A stretch of DNA of 27,442 bases, taken from positions 1 to 27,442 of the forward strand of contig CAMGDK010000005.1 in assembly GCA_946042285.1 (NCBI GenBank). The letters run 5' to 3'. Shown here in pieces: positions 9,301 through 16,302 of the stretch. The notes beneath the pieces are model-generated. The model had not been told where the DNA came from. It saw only the letters and a list, made by a program, of their open reading frames with translations, and did no database searches. Position numbers and translations under genes: made by a program. The DNA comes from an uncultured Clostridia bacterium. GTDB taxonomy: Bacteria; Bacillota; Clostridia; Oscillospirales; Acutalibacteraceae. How positions within the stretch are numbered: position 1 is the first letter of the stretch; each line of letters starts with the position of its first letter.

Positions 9301-10196
9301 TGCTCGAAGAGGCACAGCCCAAAACATTTGCAGATCTTCTTCAAATATCGGGCTTGTCTCATGGTACTGATGTATGGCTCGGTAACGCACAGGAGCTTAT
9401 ACAAAACGGTACTTGTACAATTTCCGAGGTTATCGGTTGTCGTGACGATATTATGACCTATCTTCTTCATAAGGCTGAAAAATATGAAAGAGAGACGGGA
9501 AAGGAGTCTCCGCTTGCGAAGAAGGATTGCTTTAAAATCATGGAATATACCCGTAAGGGTAAAGCACCGAAGGAGCTTCCTCCTTATGAAGAGGCAATGA
9601 AAACAGTCGGTGTCGAACAGTGGTATATTGATTCATGCTACAAAATTAAATACATGTTCCCTAAAGCTCATGCGGCAGCCTATGTCATTGCAGCATTGAG
9701 AATTGCATGGTACAAGATTTATAAGCCGATTGAGTTTTACTCTGCTTATTTTACAGTTCGAGGCGGAGCAATTGATGCTGTTTCAGCTGTTGCAGGTAAG
9801 GCTGCCGTTAAGGCAAAGATGGATGAATATAAAGCAAAGAAAAAGAATAATTTACCGATAACAGCTAAAGAGGAATCAACCTATGTTGTAAATCAAATTG
9901 TTATTGAAATGCTTGCAAGAGGTATCGAATTCTTACCTGTTGACATATATAAGTCGGATTCCCGAATTTATGTTATTGAGGATGGTAAAATAAGACTGCC
10001 CTTCGGTGCAATCGACGGTATAGGCGAGAATGCAGCTAAATCTATTGCAGATGCAAGAAATGACGGAGGCGGTGAGTTTTTGTCATACGATGATTTGATG
10101 GCAAGAGCAGGCATCGGCAGCAGTGTCGTTGAATCCTTAAAGGAGGCAGGTGCTCTCGGTGATATGCCGGAGTCAAACCAAATATCTTTGTTTTAA
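6351..10196 (+). CDS. polC: DNA polymerase III PolC, lacking the DEDDh exonuclease domain
   Basis: Gram-positive replicative polymerase alpha subunit. Domains in order: N-terminal PolC region (about 1-190), OB fold (about 220-310), PHP (321-565), palm with catalytic D788 and D790 in PDIDLNFS, a CxxC...CxxC zinc segment just before it, and GSRGSVGSS at 706-714. The C-terminus NQISLF is a beta-clamp-binding motif. At 1281 residues it is about 150 shorter than the B. subtilis enzyme (about 1437). The DEDDh 3'-5' exonuclease normally inserted in PHP is absent: GMEGYLVDD leads within about 20 residues to RHHIILLV. All nine expected PHP metal ligands appear present: H324, H326, D333, H358, E382, H406, C469, D561, H563. 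No DEDDh motif is seen elsewhere in the protein, and no frame break is visible. Confidence 0.96.
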   Translation: MNKFSDYFSNYVNSTELGAIGTGEITSFTISRERRSLNIGLNLGAFVNCDVILNAEKSIAFAMDLKKVVINPRFPKSEFSVDNIENILGYVKKDFTVVNGFFDGVEADIEDNILSLFLKKGGKDVLESQKIDILVSKKLFELFGVDYDISFMEVQAFDIEKAVREAVEEKRIEQEQRKSEELENVVHEQWGSLPLYKDTIKKIYGKSISEKPKPIAELSTDDGYITVWGDVLKTESRETKRGNSKIFDFDISDYSSSISVKMFDDKKLIDSLEEKLKECKTLLVSGNYQFDTYTNQYVLRPNAISSIKRIEKTDDEPEKRVELHLHTSLSEMDGISAPKALVNQAIKWGHKAIAVTDHGVVQALPEAYNAAKGKIKLILGMEGYLVDDSLYPNFMELKTNQYKRHHIILLVKEDTSLDESIPPEERKYGRKNLYQMISASNVKYFKGRPLIPKSMLASKRDGLIIGSACEQGEVYQAILNDEADEELLKLAEFYDYLEIQPNGNNEFMLRTSNEEYLTTKRGEKKKNIYWKINTEDDLININKKIIWLADTLGKPVVATGDVHFLEEKDAKFRAIIMASKGFDDADQQAPLYFKTTKEMLDDFAWAGDRAKEFVIDNPNKIADSIMDNIPPIPPGTFQPHIEGANEELTEKCWSRAKELYGDPVPEYVASRLQRELDSIINHGFGVLYVIAKRLVEESERNGYLVGSRGSVGSSFAAHMGGISEVNPLAPHYYCKKCKHSEFILDGSVGSGFDLPKKNCPVCGELMKRDGHEIPFETFLGFDGDKEPDIDLNFSDEYQSRSHRYTEELFGKEYVFKAGTMATVADKTAYGYVMKYLDERGIQNTTPRAEIDRLTVGCTGIKRTTGQHPGGMVVVPDKYTVEDFTPIQYPSNDEKKGTYTTHFDFKNSLHDTLLKLDELGHANPTLYKYLEDATGIPVMDVDLSDPKIYQLITSTEPIGVSPEDIDCNTGTLAIPEMGTPFVIGMLEEAQPKTFADLLQISGLSHGTDVWLGNAQELIQNGTCTISEVIGCRDDIMTYLLHKAEKYERETGKESPLAKKDCFKIMEYTRKGKAPKELPPYEEAMKTVGVEQWYIDSCYKIKYMFPKAHAAAYVIAALRIAWYKIYKPIEFYSAYFTVRGGAIDAVSAVAGKAAVKAKMDEYKAKKKNNLPITAKEESTYVVNQIVIEMLARGIEFLPVDIYKSDSRIYVIEDGKIRLPFGAIDGIGENAAKSIADARNDGGGEFLSYDDLMARAGIGSSVVESLKEAGALGDMPESNQISLF

Positions 10197-10206
10197 TAAT
10201 TTATTC

Positions 10207-10235
10207 TTGACATATAATTAGTCTTGTGGTAGCAT
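10207..10235 (+). promoter_or_regulatory. Sigma-A-type promoter of the histidine operon
   Basis: A consensus -35 TTGACA (10207-10212) is followed by a 17-nt spacer and TAGCAT (10230-10235), with TGG just before it as an extended -10. Transcription would start near 10242, giving a leader of about 40 nt before hisZG. The -10 is imperfect; a perfect TATAAT at 10213-10218 has no good -35 at standard spacing. Confidence 0.65.
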
Positions 10236-10244
10236 ATTACCACA
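10225..10244. promoter_or_regulatory. Operator-like inverted repeat over the his promoter -10
   Basis: Perfect 7-bp arms TGTGGTA (10225-10231) and TACCACA (10238-10244) flank a 6-nt centre. The repeat covers the -10 and reaches the predicted start of transcription, where a repressor would block polymerase. It has no U-tract, so it is not a good terminator. A histidine-responsive repressor is a natural guess, but the regulator is unknown. Confidence 0.5.
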
Positions 10245-10282
10245 TTACTACGCTAAAGCGTTTTTAGTTCGGAGAAATACTT

Positions 10283-11896
10283 ATGAAAAGATATTCAAAA
10301 TTGACACCAATCGGCAGCAGAGATTTGTTGTTTGAGGAATGTGATGACAGACGCAAGGTTGAGGCAACTCTTTCCGACTTGTTTAAGGAAAAGGAGTACA
10401 GGAAGGTGCTTACACCTACCTTGGAGTTTTTTGATGTGTTTAACAACGATACTCTCGGTATTGAGTCGGAGGAGATGTACAAGCTTTCCGATAATCAAGG
10501 AAGAACTATCGTTTTAAGACCTGATAATACTGCTCCTATCGCTCGACTTGTTGCTACAAGACTTTCAAAGGAAGATTTTCCTGTCAGACTTTACTACAAT
10601 CAAAGTGTGTTTGTCCGCAACAAGCAGCTTGCAGGCAGGACCGATGAAATTCAGCAAAGCGGCATCGAGCTTATCGGTGACGGCAGTATTGATGCTGATA
10701 TTGAAGTTATTTCAATGGCTTATGAGGCGCTTAAAAGAAATCAGGTTAATTCATTTAAGCTTGAGCTTTGTCATGCCGGATTCTTTAATACAATCCTTGA
10801 GCGTATGAATCTCACTCCTGCTCAAAAGGCTGACATTTGTAATTATATTGAAGGCAAGAATTATGCTGCGCTCGGTGTTATGCTTGATGAGATCGGTGAT
10901 AGCAAGGAAACAGAAATAATCAGAAAGCTACCGCGATTGTTTGGCGATGCATCTGTAATTAAAGAGGCAAAGTCGCTGTATAACGATGAAAAAGCATGCT
11001 TGGCACTTGATTATCTTGAGCTGTTATATAATCGTCTTTGTGATGCAGGATTCGGCGACAATATTCTTATTGACCTTGGTTTAGTAAACAGAAGTAATTA
11101 CTACACCGGAGTTATATTCCGCGGATATGCACAAGGAAGCGGTGTTACAGCGCTGTCGGGCGGTAGATATGATAATCTTATCGGTGAGTTCGGTCTTGAT
11201 GCTCCGGCGGTTGGATTTGGTGTTGATGTAACCGCTCTTTGCGATGTTATGAGAGAGGAGATTAACATTGAACGACCTTTAAGAATTGCTTTAACAAAGG
11301 GAAGACTTGAAAAATCATCCGTTTCATTATTTAAAAAAATGGGGCTTGATACCACCGAGCTTGAGAATAAAGGAAGGCGCTTAATTCTTCCTGTTGATGA
11401 ATACGAAGCAGTCTTGTCAAAAGCACCCGATGTTATTACTTATGTTGAGCATGGTGTGTGTGATATAGGTGTAGTGGGTAAAGATACAATTGTTGAGCAC
11501 GGTAATTCTTTTTACGAGGTGCTTGACCTTGATATAGGAAAGTGCAGGTTTGCACTTGCTTGTCCGAAGGGTACGGATTTCTTCTCGGGATACAAGCGCA
11601 AGGTTGTTGCAAGTAAGTACCCAAAGGTTGCAAGAGAGTTTTTTAAATCTAAAGGCATGGATGTTGATATTATCAAGATTGAGGGTAGCGTTGAGCTTGC
11701 TCCGCTTCTCGGTCTTGCAGACGGAATTGTTGATATTGTTGAAACAGGCTCAACGCTTAAGGAAAACGGATTAGAGGTTGTTGCCGATATTATGCCGATT
11801 TCTGCAAGAGTAATTGTTAATATGGCTTCCATGAAATTAAGAAAAAATGAAATTGAAGCTTTCTTAAGTGACCTTGAGTTAGCTGCAAAGGTATAA
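10283..11896 (+). CDS. hisZG: HisZ-HisG fusion: ATP phosphoribosyltransferase, regulatory and catalytic parts
   Basis: First and committed step of histidine synthesis: ATP plus PRPP to phosphoribosyl-ATP. Residues 1 to about 330 are HisZ, a catalytically inactive histidyl-tRNA-synthetase-like subunit (LRPDNTAPIARL from residue 78, GRTDEIQQSGIE, SNYYTGVIFRGYA, LSGGRYDNLIGEFG). Residues 333-537 are a complete short-form HisG, opening LRIALTKGRLEKSS and including VEHGVCDIGVVGKD and the PRPP loop DIVETGSTLKEN. The two are normally separate proteins forming a hetero-octamer; here they form one frame with almost no linker. GGAGAAA precedes ATG 10283. The fusion fixes a 1:1 ratio and should keep HisZ-dependent histidine feedback. 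No internal start with a ribosome binding site was obvious at the junction. Confidence 0.95.
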   Translation: MKRYSKLTPIGSRDLLFEECDDRRKVEATLSDLFKEKEYRKVLTPTLEFFDVFNNDTLGIESEEMYKLSDNQGRTIVLRPDNTAPIARLVATRLSKEDFPVRLYYNQSVFVRNKQLAGRTDEIQQSGIELIGDGSIDADIEVISMAYEALKRNQVNSFKLELCHAGFFNTILERMNLTPAQKADICNYIEGKNYAALGVMLDEIGDSKETEIIRKLPRLFGDASVIKEAKSLYNDEKACLALDYLELLYNRLCDAGFGDNILIDLGLVNRSNYYTGVIFRGYAQGSGVTALSGGRYDNLIGEFGLDAPAVGFGVDVTALCDVMREEINIERPLRIALTKGRLEKSSVSLFKKMGLDTTELENKGRRLILPVDEYEAVLSKAPDVITYVEHGVCDIGVVGKDTIVEHGNSFYEVLDLDIGKCRFALACPKGTDFFSGYKRKVVASKYPKVAREFFKSKGMDVDIIKIEGSVELAPLLGLADGIVDIVETGSTLKENGLEVVADIMPISARVIVNMASMKLRKNEIEAFLSDLELAAKV

Positions 11897-11926
11897 TCGC
11901 AGTTTTAGATTGTCAGAGGTGGATAT

Positions 11927-13210
11927 ATGAATATTACAAAGGCAAACGGCAAGACGGAGTATGAGCTTATTGAAGCATTAAAGAAGCGTGCCGGTGAAAC
12001 AGATAAAAAGATTGTTGATGCAGTAACAACAATTATAAACTCTGTAAAAGAGCAGGGTGATGAAGCAGTAAGGGAGTTTACTGTTCGATTTGACGGAATG
12101 GCTCCTAAAAAAACTATCGTTGAAAAAGAGGAGCTCAAAGCGTATTACGACGAAGCGGATGAGCAATTTAAAAGCGCAATAGTAAATGCAAAAAATAATA
12201 TTTACGATTTTCATAAGCGTCAGGCACAGCAGTCGTGGATGACTACACAGGAAAACGGCATAATTATGGGACAGCGCGTAAGAGGTCTTAACAGAGTCGG
12301 TATATATGTTCCCGGTGGAACTGCTGCATATCCGTCCTCTGTACTTATGAATGCAATCCCTGCAAAAATTGCCGGTGTTAAGGAAATTATTATGGTTACT
12401 CCTCCGGGTGAATTCGGTAATCCAAATCCCGACATTATGGCTGCAGCTTATGTTGCAGGTGTTGACAGGGTGTTCCTCGTTGGCGGAGCTCAGGCTGTTG
12501 CAGCACTTGCTTACGGAACCGAAAAAATAACGAAGGTAGATAAAATTGTAGGACCGGGTAATATTTTTGTTGCGACAGCAAAGAAGCTTTTGTACGGCGT
12601 TGTTGATATTGACATGGTAGCCGGACCTTCGGAAATACTCATAGTTGCAGACAAAACAGCAAAGCCTTCTTTTCTTGCTGCCGATTTAATGAGTCAGGCT
12701 GAGCATGATAAGATGGCATCGGCTATTTTGCTTACTACATCATCCGATATTGCAAAAGCAACTGCAAAGGAAATTGAGAGACAGATTAAATTCCTTCAAC
12801 GACAGGAAATAATTGAGCAGTCACTTAACGATTACGGTGAGATTATCGTTTGCGAAAATCTTGAACAGGCTATTGATTTTGCAAATGAATTGGCACCGGA
12901 GCATTTAGAGCTATGTGTTGAAGAGCCGTTAAAGTATATTGGAAAGATTGATAATGCCGGCTCGGTATTTCTCGGTAACTATTCACCTGAGCCTTTAGGC
13001 GACTATTACGCAGGACCTAATCATGTGCTTCCTACAAGCGGTACTGCTCGCTTCTTTTCACCGCTTTCTGTTGATAGCTTTATTAAGAAAAGCTCATTTA
13101 TATATTATACCGAGCAAGAGCTCGCCAATGCAAAGGATGATATTGTTAAACTTGCCGATACGGAGGGTTTAACTGCTCATGCTAATTCTATTAAGGTACG
13201 ATTTGAATAA
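11927..13210 (+). CDS. hisD: Histidinol dehydrogenase
   Basis: Last two steps of histidine synthesis: NAD-dependent oxidation of L-histidinol to histidine via the aldehyde; a zinc enzyme. The 427 residues show the family blocks VGIYVPGGTAAYPSSVLMN, VGPGNIFVATAKK, AGPSEILIVAD, the zinc-site SQAEHD, APEHLEL, and YAGPNHVLPTSGTARF. AGAGGTGG lies upstream of ATG 11927, 30 nt after hisZG. The stop overlaps the next start by one base (TAATG), tying the following metallo-beta-lactamase gene to this operon. Confidence 0.97.
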   Translation: MNITKANGKTEYELIEALKKRAGETDKKIVDAVTTIINSVKEQGDEAVREFTVRFDGMAPKKTIVEKEELKAYYDEADEQFKSAIVNAKNNIYDFHKRQAQQSWMTTQENGIIMGQRVRGLNRVGIYVPGGTAAYPSSVLMNAIPAKIAGVKEIIMVTPPGEFGNPNPDIMAAAYVAGVDRVFLVGGAQAVAALAYGTEKITKVDKIVGPGNIFVATAKKLLYGVVDIDMVAGPSEILIVADKTAKPSFLAADLMSQAEHDKMASAILLTTSSDIAKATAKEIERQIKFLQRQEIIEQSLNDYGEIIVCENLEQAIDFANELAPEHLELCVEEPLKYIGKIDNAGSVFLGNYSPEPLGDYYAGPNHVLPTSGTARFFSPLSVDSFIKKSSFIYYTEQELANAKDDIVKLADTEGLTAHANSIKVRFE

Positions 13211-14151
13211 TGAAAAAAAGTAAGATAATTCCGATCTCTTTCTTTGTATTACTCATTGTATTGTTTTCCGCTTTTACTGCTAATAATGACAAAAAGACGG
13301 TTGATGATGCTAATTCTTCAACTGCGGAATCACAAGCAATCGAATATATCAAGGAAGATAATATCCTTGCGGTAAATTATTTCGATGTTGGACAGGGCGA
13401 TTGCGAATTTATTGAGCTTCCGAATGATATGTGCATGCTTATAGATTCAGGTGAATACGGTAACGGTGATGAAATTATATCAAAAATAAATTATCTTGGA
13501 TATGATAGGATTGACTATGTGGTTGCCACTCATCCTCATTCCGACCATATAGGGACGATGAGTGAAATCATAAAGGAATTTGAAATCGGCGATATTTATA
13601 TGCCCAGAGCAACCTCTACATCATCAACCTATCAATATTTGCTTGAAACAATTTCAAACGAAGGCTTAAAGATTCATACCGCTAAAGCAGGTAAGAATGT
13701 CTATAAGGACAATAGCTTGAGTATTGACATTCTTTCGCCATCCGGCGATGAGTATAAGGATTTGAATAATTATTCCGTTGTTGTTAAGATTACATACGAT
13801 TCTTCCTCGTTTTTATTCACGGGAGATGCGGAGTCGTTGGTTGAAAAGGAAATGATTTCAAATTCATATTCAATGCTTCAAAGTGATGTTCTTAAGGTTG
13901 GTCATCACGGCAGTAAATACTCATCGTCAAATGATTTTATTGATGCAGTGTCTCCGGAATATGCTGTAATTTCATGCGGCAGTGGCAACACATACGGTCA
14001 CCCGCACGAGCAGGCATTGAATAGGATTGCGAAATCGACAACTAATATTTTCAGAACTGATAAATACTCTGATATTAGATTTGAAACTAACGGCGACGGT
14101 ACATATAAGTACACTCTTAATTTTTTTGATGAGCTTACGGTGGTAGAATAA
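13210..14151 (+). CDS. ComEC-type metallo-beta-lactamase-fold protein, exported or membrane-anchored
   Basis: Resembles the soluble C-terminal nuclease-like domain of ComEC, as found in stand-alone MBL proteins. A short basic N-terminus and a hydrophobic segment at about residues 6-23 suggest a signal peptide or anchor; no lipobox cysteine follows. A low-complexity polar linker runs to about residue 45. The MBL core then has FDVGQGDCEFIE, the metal motif H108-x-H110-x-D112-H113 (THPHSDHIGT), TGDAE with D206, and GHHGS with H232 and H233. All expected metal residues are present, so an active phosphodiesterase or nuclease is plausible; the substrate is unknown. It overlaps hisD by 1 nt and its DUF3006 neighbour by 1 nt. 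No role in histidine synthesis is known to me. Confidence 0.88.
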   Translation: MKKSKIIPISFFVLLIVLFSAFTANNDKKTVDDANSSTAESQAIEYIKEDNILAVNYFDVGQGDCEFIELPNDMCMLIDSGEYGNGDEIISKINYLGYDRIDYVVATHPHSDHIGTMSEIIKEFEIGDIYMPRATSTSSTYQYLLETISNEGLKIHTAKAGKNVYKDNSLSIDILSPSGDEYKDLNNYSVVVKITYDSSSFLFTGDAESLVEKEMISNSYSMLQSDVLKVGHHGSKYSSSNDFIDAVSPEYAVISCGSGNTYGHPHEQALNRIAKSTTNIFRTDKYSDIRFETNGDGTYKYTLNFFDELTVVE

Positions 14152-14351
14152 TGAAATGGATTGTTGACAGAATTGAAGGCAATGTTGCAGTGCTTGAGCT
14201 ATCAAGAAATGTAACTGTAAATATTCCCGTGAATTGCCTGCCAAACGGTGTCAAAGAAAATGATGTCATATCATTATCAATTGATAGTGATGAAAAAAAG
14301 GATAGATTGGAAAAAATTAAAAATCTTGAAAACAGTCTTTTTGTTGATTAG
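14151..14351 (+). CDS. DUF3006 domain protein
   Basis: A 66-residue soluble protein of the DUF3006 family, recognised by its layout: MKWIVDRIEGNVAVLEL near the start, then a short strand, then NCLPNGVKENDVISLSID, a small beta-barrel-like domain, and a charged C-terminal helix. From memory, DUF3006 genes often sit beside ComEC-type MBL genes, exactly as here, which supports a joint function; that function is not known to me. The start overlaps the MBL stop by one base (TAATG) with GGTGG upstream. hisB follows after 11 nt. Confidence 0.85.
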   Translation: MKWIVDRIEGNVAVLELSRNVTVNIPVNCLPNGVKENDVISLSIDSDEKKDRLEKIKNLENSLFVD

Positions 14352-14362
14352 AGGTATATGTA

Positions 14363-14941
14363 ATGAGAAAAGCAGAGGTAATTAGAAATACAAAGGAAAC
14401 ACAGATTTCAGTTAAGCTTAATCTTGACGGTGGGGAAGTTAATGTTTCTACCGGAATAGGCTTTTTTGATCACATGCTTACGGCTTTCGGTGTGCATGGA
14501 GGATTCGGTCTTGAAATTAAGGTTGACGGAGACCTTGAGGTTGACACTCATCATACCGTAGAGGATACAGGTATTGCTCTTGGTATGGCTTTCAATCAGG
14601 CTCTTGGTGATATGAGCGGAATTAAGCGATATGGCAGCTTTTATATTCCCATGGATGAAAGTCTTGCATTTTGCTCTCTTGATATTTCTAACAGACCGTT
14701 TCTTGTTTTTAAGGCTTCGTTTGAGCAAGAGCTTTGCGGTGATTACGAAACATGTGTCACAGAAGAATTTTTTAGAGCCTTTGCTATGAATTCATGTATT
14801 ACGCTGCATATAAATGTCCCTTACGGTGCTAATGCACATCATGAGATTGAAGCAATATTTAAGGCAGTCGCTCATGCTCTAAGTATAGCTGTTGAAAAGA
14901 ATGATGATGGAGCTGTGTTGTCAACAAAAGGAGTTTTGTAA
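14363..14941 (+). CDS. hisB: Imidazoleglycerol-phosphate dehydratase
   Basis: Sixth step of histidine synthesis: dehydrates IGP to imidazole acetol phosphate using two manganese ions. The 192-residue, single-function form shows the two internal half-domains with their His-rich metal motifs: FFDHMLTAFGVHGG and DTHHTVEDTGIALG in the first, ANAHHEIEAIFKAVAHAL in the second. There is no fused phosphatase domain, so histidinol-phosphatase must come from elsewhere. GAGG lies upstream of ATG 14363. The hisA ribosome binding site is inside the end of this gene, and hisA starts 1 nt after the stop. Confidence 0.97.
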   Translation: MRKAEVIRNTKETQISVKLNLDGGEVNVSTGIGFFDHMLTAFGVHGGFGLEIKVDGDLEVDTHHTVEDTGIALGMAFNQALGDMSGIKRYGSFYIPMDESLAFCSLDISNRPFLVFKASFEQELCGDYETCVTEEFFRAFAMNSCITLHINVPYGANAHHEIEAIFKAVAHALSIAVEKNDDGAVLSTKGVL

Positions 14942-14942
14942 T

Positions 14943-15656
14943 ATGATTATATTTCCTGCAATTGATATTATCGACGGCAATCCTGTAAGATTATATAAGG
15001 GTGATTTTTCAACAGCAAAGCAGGTCGCATCAGATGCACTTGAGACCGCTTTTGGATTTCAAAAGGCAGGGTGCACATGGATTCACATGGTTGACCTTGA
15101 CGGCTCGCTGAAAAAAGAGCCGGTTAACAGCGAAACATTTATTTCCGTTGCAAAGCAAACCGATTTAAAGGTTGAGCTTGGCGGCGGAATAAGAACTATG
15201 AACGACATAGATTTTTATGTAAATAATAATATCAGCAGAATAATTCTTGGCTCGGTTGCGATTAAAAATCCCGATCTTGTTAAAGAGGCGGTTAAGGAAT
15301 TCGGTTCTGTTATAGCAGTTGGAATTGATGCAAAAAACGGTTATGCAGCTTCTGAAGGTTGGCTCGAAAAAAGTGATTTGTACTATATAGAGCTTGCAAA
15401 AAGAATGGAGGATTACGGCGTTGAAACGATAATATATACCGATATTAGTAAAGACGGAACATTATCGGGACCGAATATAGATCAGCTTGTTGAGCTTAAC
15501 AAAGCCGTTTCCTGCAACATTACTGCCTCAGGCGGTGTTACATCAATGAACGATATAATTACATTGCGTGATAATGACATGTACGGTGCAATTTGCGGTA
15601 AAAGCATTTACGAAGGCACTCTTGATCTTAAGACAGCTGTGGAGGTGTGCAAATGA
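14943..15656 (+). CDS. hisA: ProFAR isomerase
   Basis: Fourth step of histidine synthesis: Amadori isomerisation of ProFAR to PRFAR on a TIM barrel. The product is 237 residues. It begins MIIFPAIDIIDG with the first catalytic Asp in AIDI, followed by RLYKGDF, HMVDLDGS, ELGGGIR, GIDAKNG (second catalytic Asp), YTDISKDGTLSGPN and ASGGV. ATG 14943 is preferred over an in-frame ATG at 14892 inside hisB: it has AAGGAG nearby and starts the fold at its first strand. hisF, the sister barrel that uses its product, is not beside it as it usually is. The stop overlaps hisI by 4 nt. Confidence 0.96.
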   Translation: MIIFPAIDIIDGNPVRLYKGDFSTAKQVASDALETAFGFQKAGCTWIHMVDLDGSLKKEPVNSETFISVAKQTDLKVELGGGIRTMNDIDFYVNNNISRIILGSVAIKNPDLVKEAVKEFGSVIAVGIDAKNGYAASEGWLEKSDLYYIELAKRMEDYGVETIIYTDISKDGTLSGPNIDQLVELNKAVSCNITASGGVTSMNDIITLRDNDMYGAICGKSIYEGTLDLKTAVEVCK

Positions 15657-15979
15657 TAGATGTTGAAAAATATTTTAAAAAAGCAGATTTGCTTCCTGCA
15701 ATAATTCAAGAAGACTCTACCGGTGAGGTTTTGATGCTTGCATACATGAACAGAGAGTCGATGAAAAAAACATTGGAAACCGGATACACATGGTTTTATT
15801 CTCGCTCAAGGCAGGAGCTTTGGAATAAGGGCGCTACGTCGGGACATCTTCAAAAAATTGTGTCAATTTACGGTGATTGTGACGATGACACCTTACTTAT
15901 CAAGGTTATTCAGACAGGTTCTGCCTGTCACACCGGTAATCATTCTTGTTTTTTTAATGAGATTAAAGGAGAATTTTAA
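15653..15979 (+). CDS. hisI: Phosphoribosyl-AMP cyclohydrolase
   Basis: Third step of histidine synthesis: opens the adenine ring of PR-AMP; a zinc and magnesium enzyme. The 108-residue protein contains MNRESMKKTLETG, the SRSRQELWNKGATSGH block, CDDDTLL, and the cysteine region SACHTGNHSCFF that binds zinc. ATG 15653 has GGAGGT 6 nt upstream and overlaps the hisA stop (ATGA). An alternative GTG at 15647 would put that site too close. It is a separate gene from hisE, unlike the fused HisIE of many bacteria, and the two overlap by one base. Confidence 0.96.
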   Translation: MIDVEKYFKKADLLPAIIQEDSTGEVLMLAYMNRESMKKTLETGYTWFYSRSRQELWNKGATSGHLQKIVSIYGDCDDDTLLIKVIQTGSACHTGNHSCFFNEIKGEF

Positions 15980-16302
15980 TGGATTATATTAAGAACGAAT
16001 ATAACACAATTCTTGAAAGAAAGGGTGCGCAGCAGGAGGGCTCATACACCTGCTACCTTTTTGATCAAGGTATTGATAAGATATTAAAAAAAGTAGGCGA
16101 GGAATGTACCGAAATGGTTATCGCCGCAAAGAACAATGACAAAGAAGAAACAGTATATGAGATTACCGATCTTATTTATCATACACTTGTTATGATGGCT
16201 AATCAGGGCATCACTCCTGAGGATGTTGAGGCAGAGCTTCATAAAAGGGCTGAAAAAGCAGGTAATCTTAAAAAATTTCATCAGGTAGATAAAAACACAT
16301 AA
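15979..16302 (+). CDS. hisE: Phosphoribosyl-ATP pyrophosphatase
   Basis: Second step of histidine synthesis: removes pyrophosphate from PR-ATP; an all-helical MazG-like enzyme. The 107 residues include GSYTCYLFDQGIDKILKKVGEE, with the acidic motif in VGEECTEMVIAAKN, and the later EITDLIYHTLVMMANQG, which supply the magnesium-binding Glu and Asp residues. AAAGGAGAA precedes ATG 15979. It is the last histidine gene here, and its stop overlaps the recJ start by one base (TAATG). Confidence 0.95.
   Translation: MDYIKNEYNTILERKGAQQEGSYTCYLFDQGIDKILKKVGEECTEMVIAAKNNDKEETVYEITDLIYHTLVMMANQGITPEDVEAELHKRAEKAGNLKKFHQVDKNT

Noticed and set aside
10213..10218. Perfect TATAAT as an alternative his -10
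   Set aside because: No acceptable -35 lies 16-18 nt upstream, whereas the TTGACA that overlaps its left side pairs well with TAGCAT at 10230.
10242..10282. Attenuator or T-box in the his leader
   Set aside because: The leader is only about 40 nt. The ACGC-TAAA-GCGT stem plus TTTTT at 10250-10265 has just 4 bp, too weak for a credible terminator, and no T-box elements or His-codon leader peptide fit.
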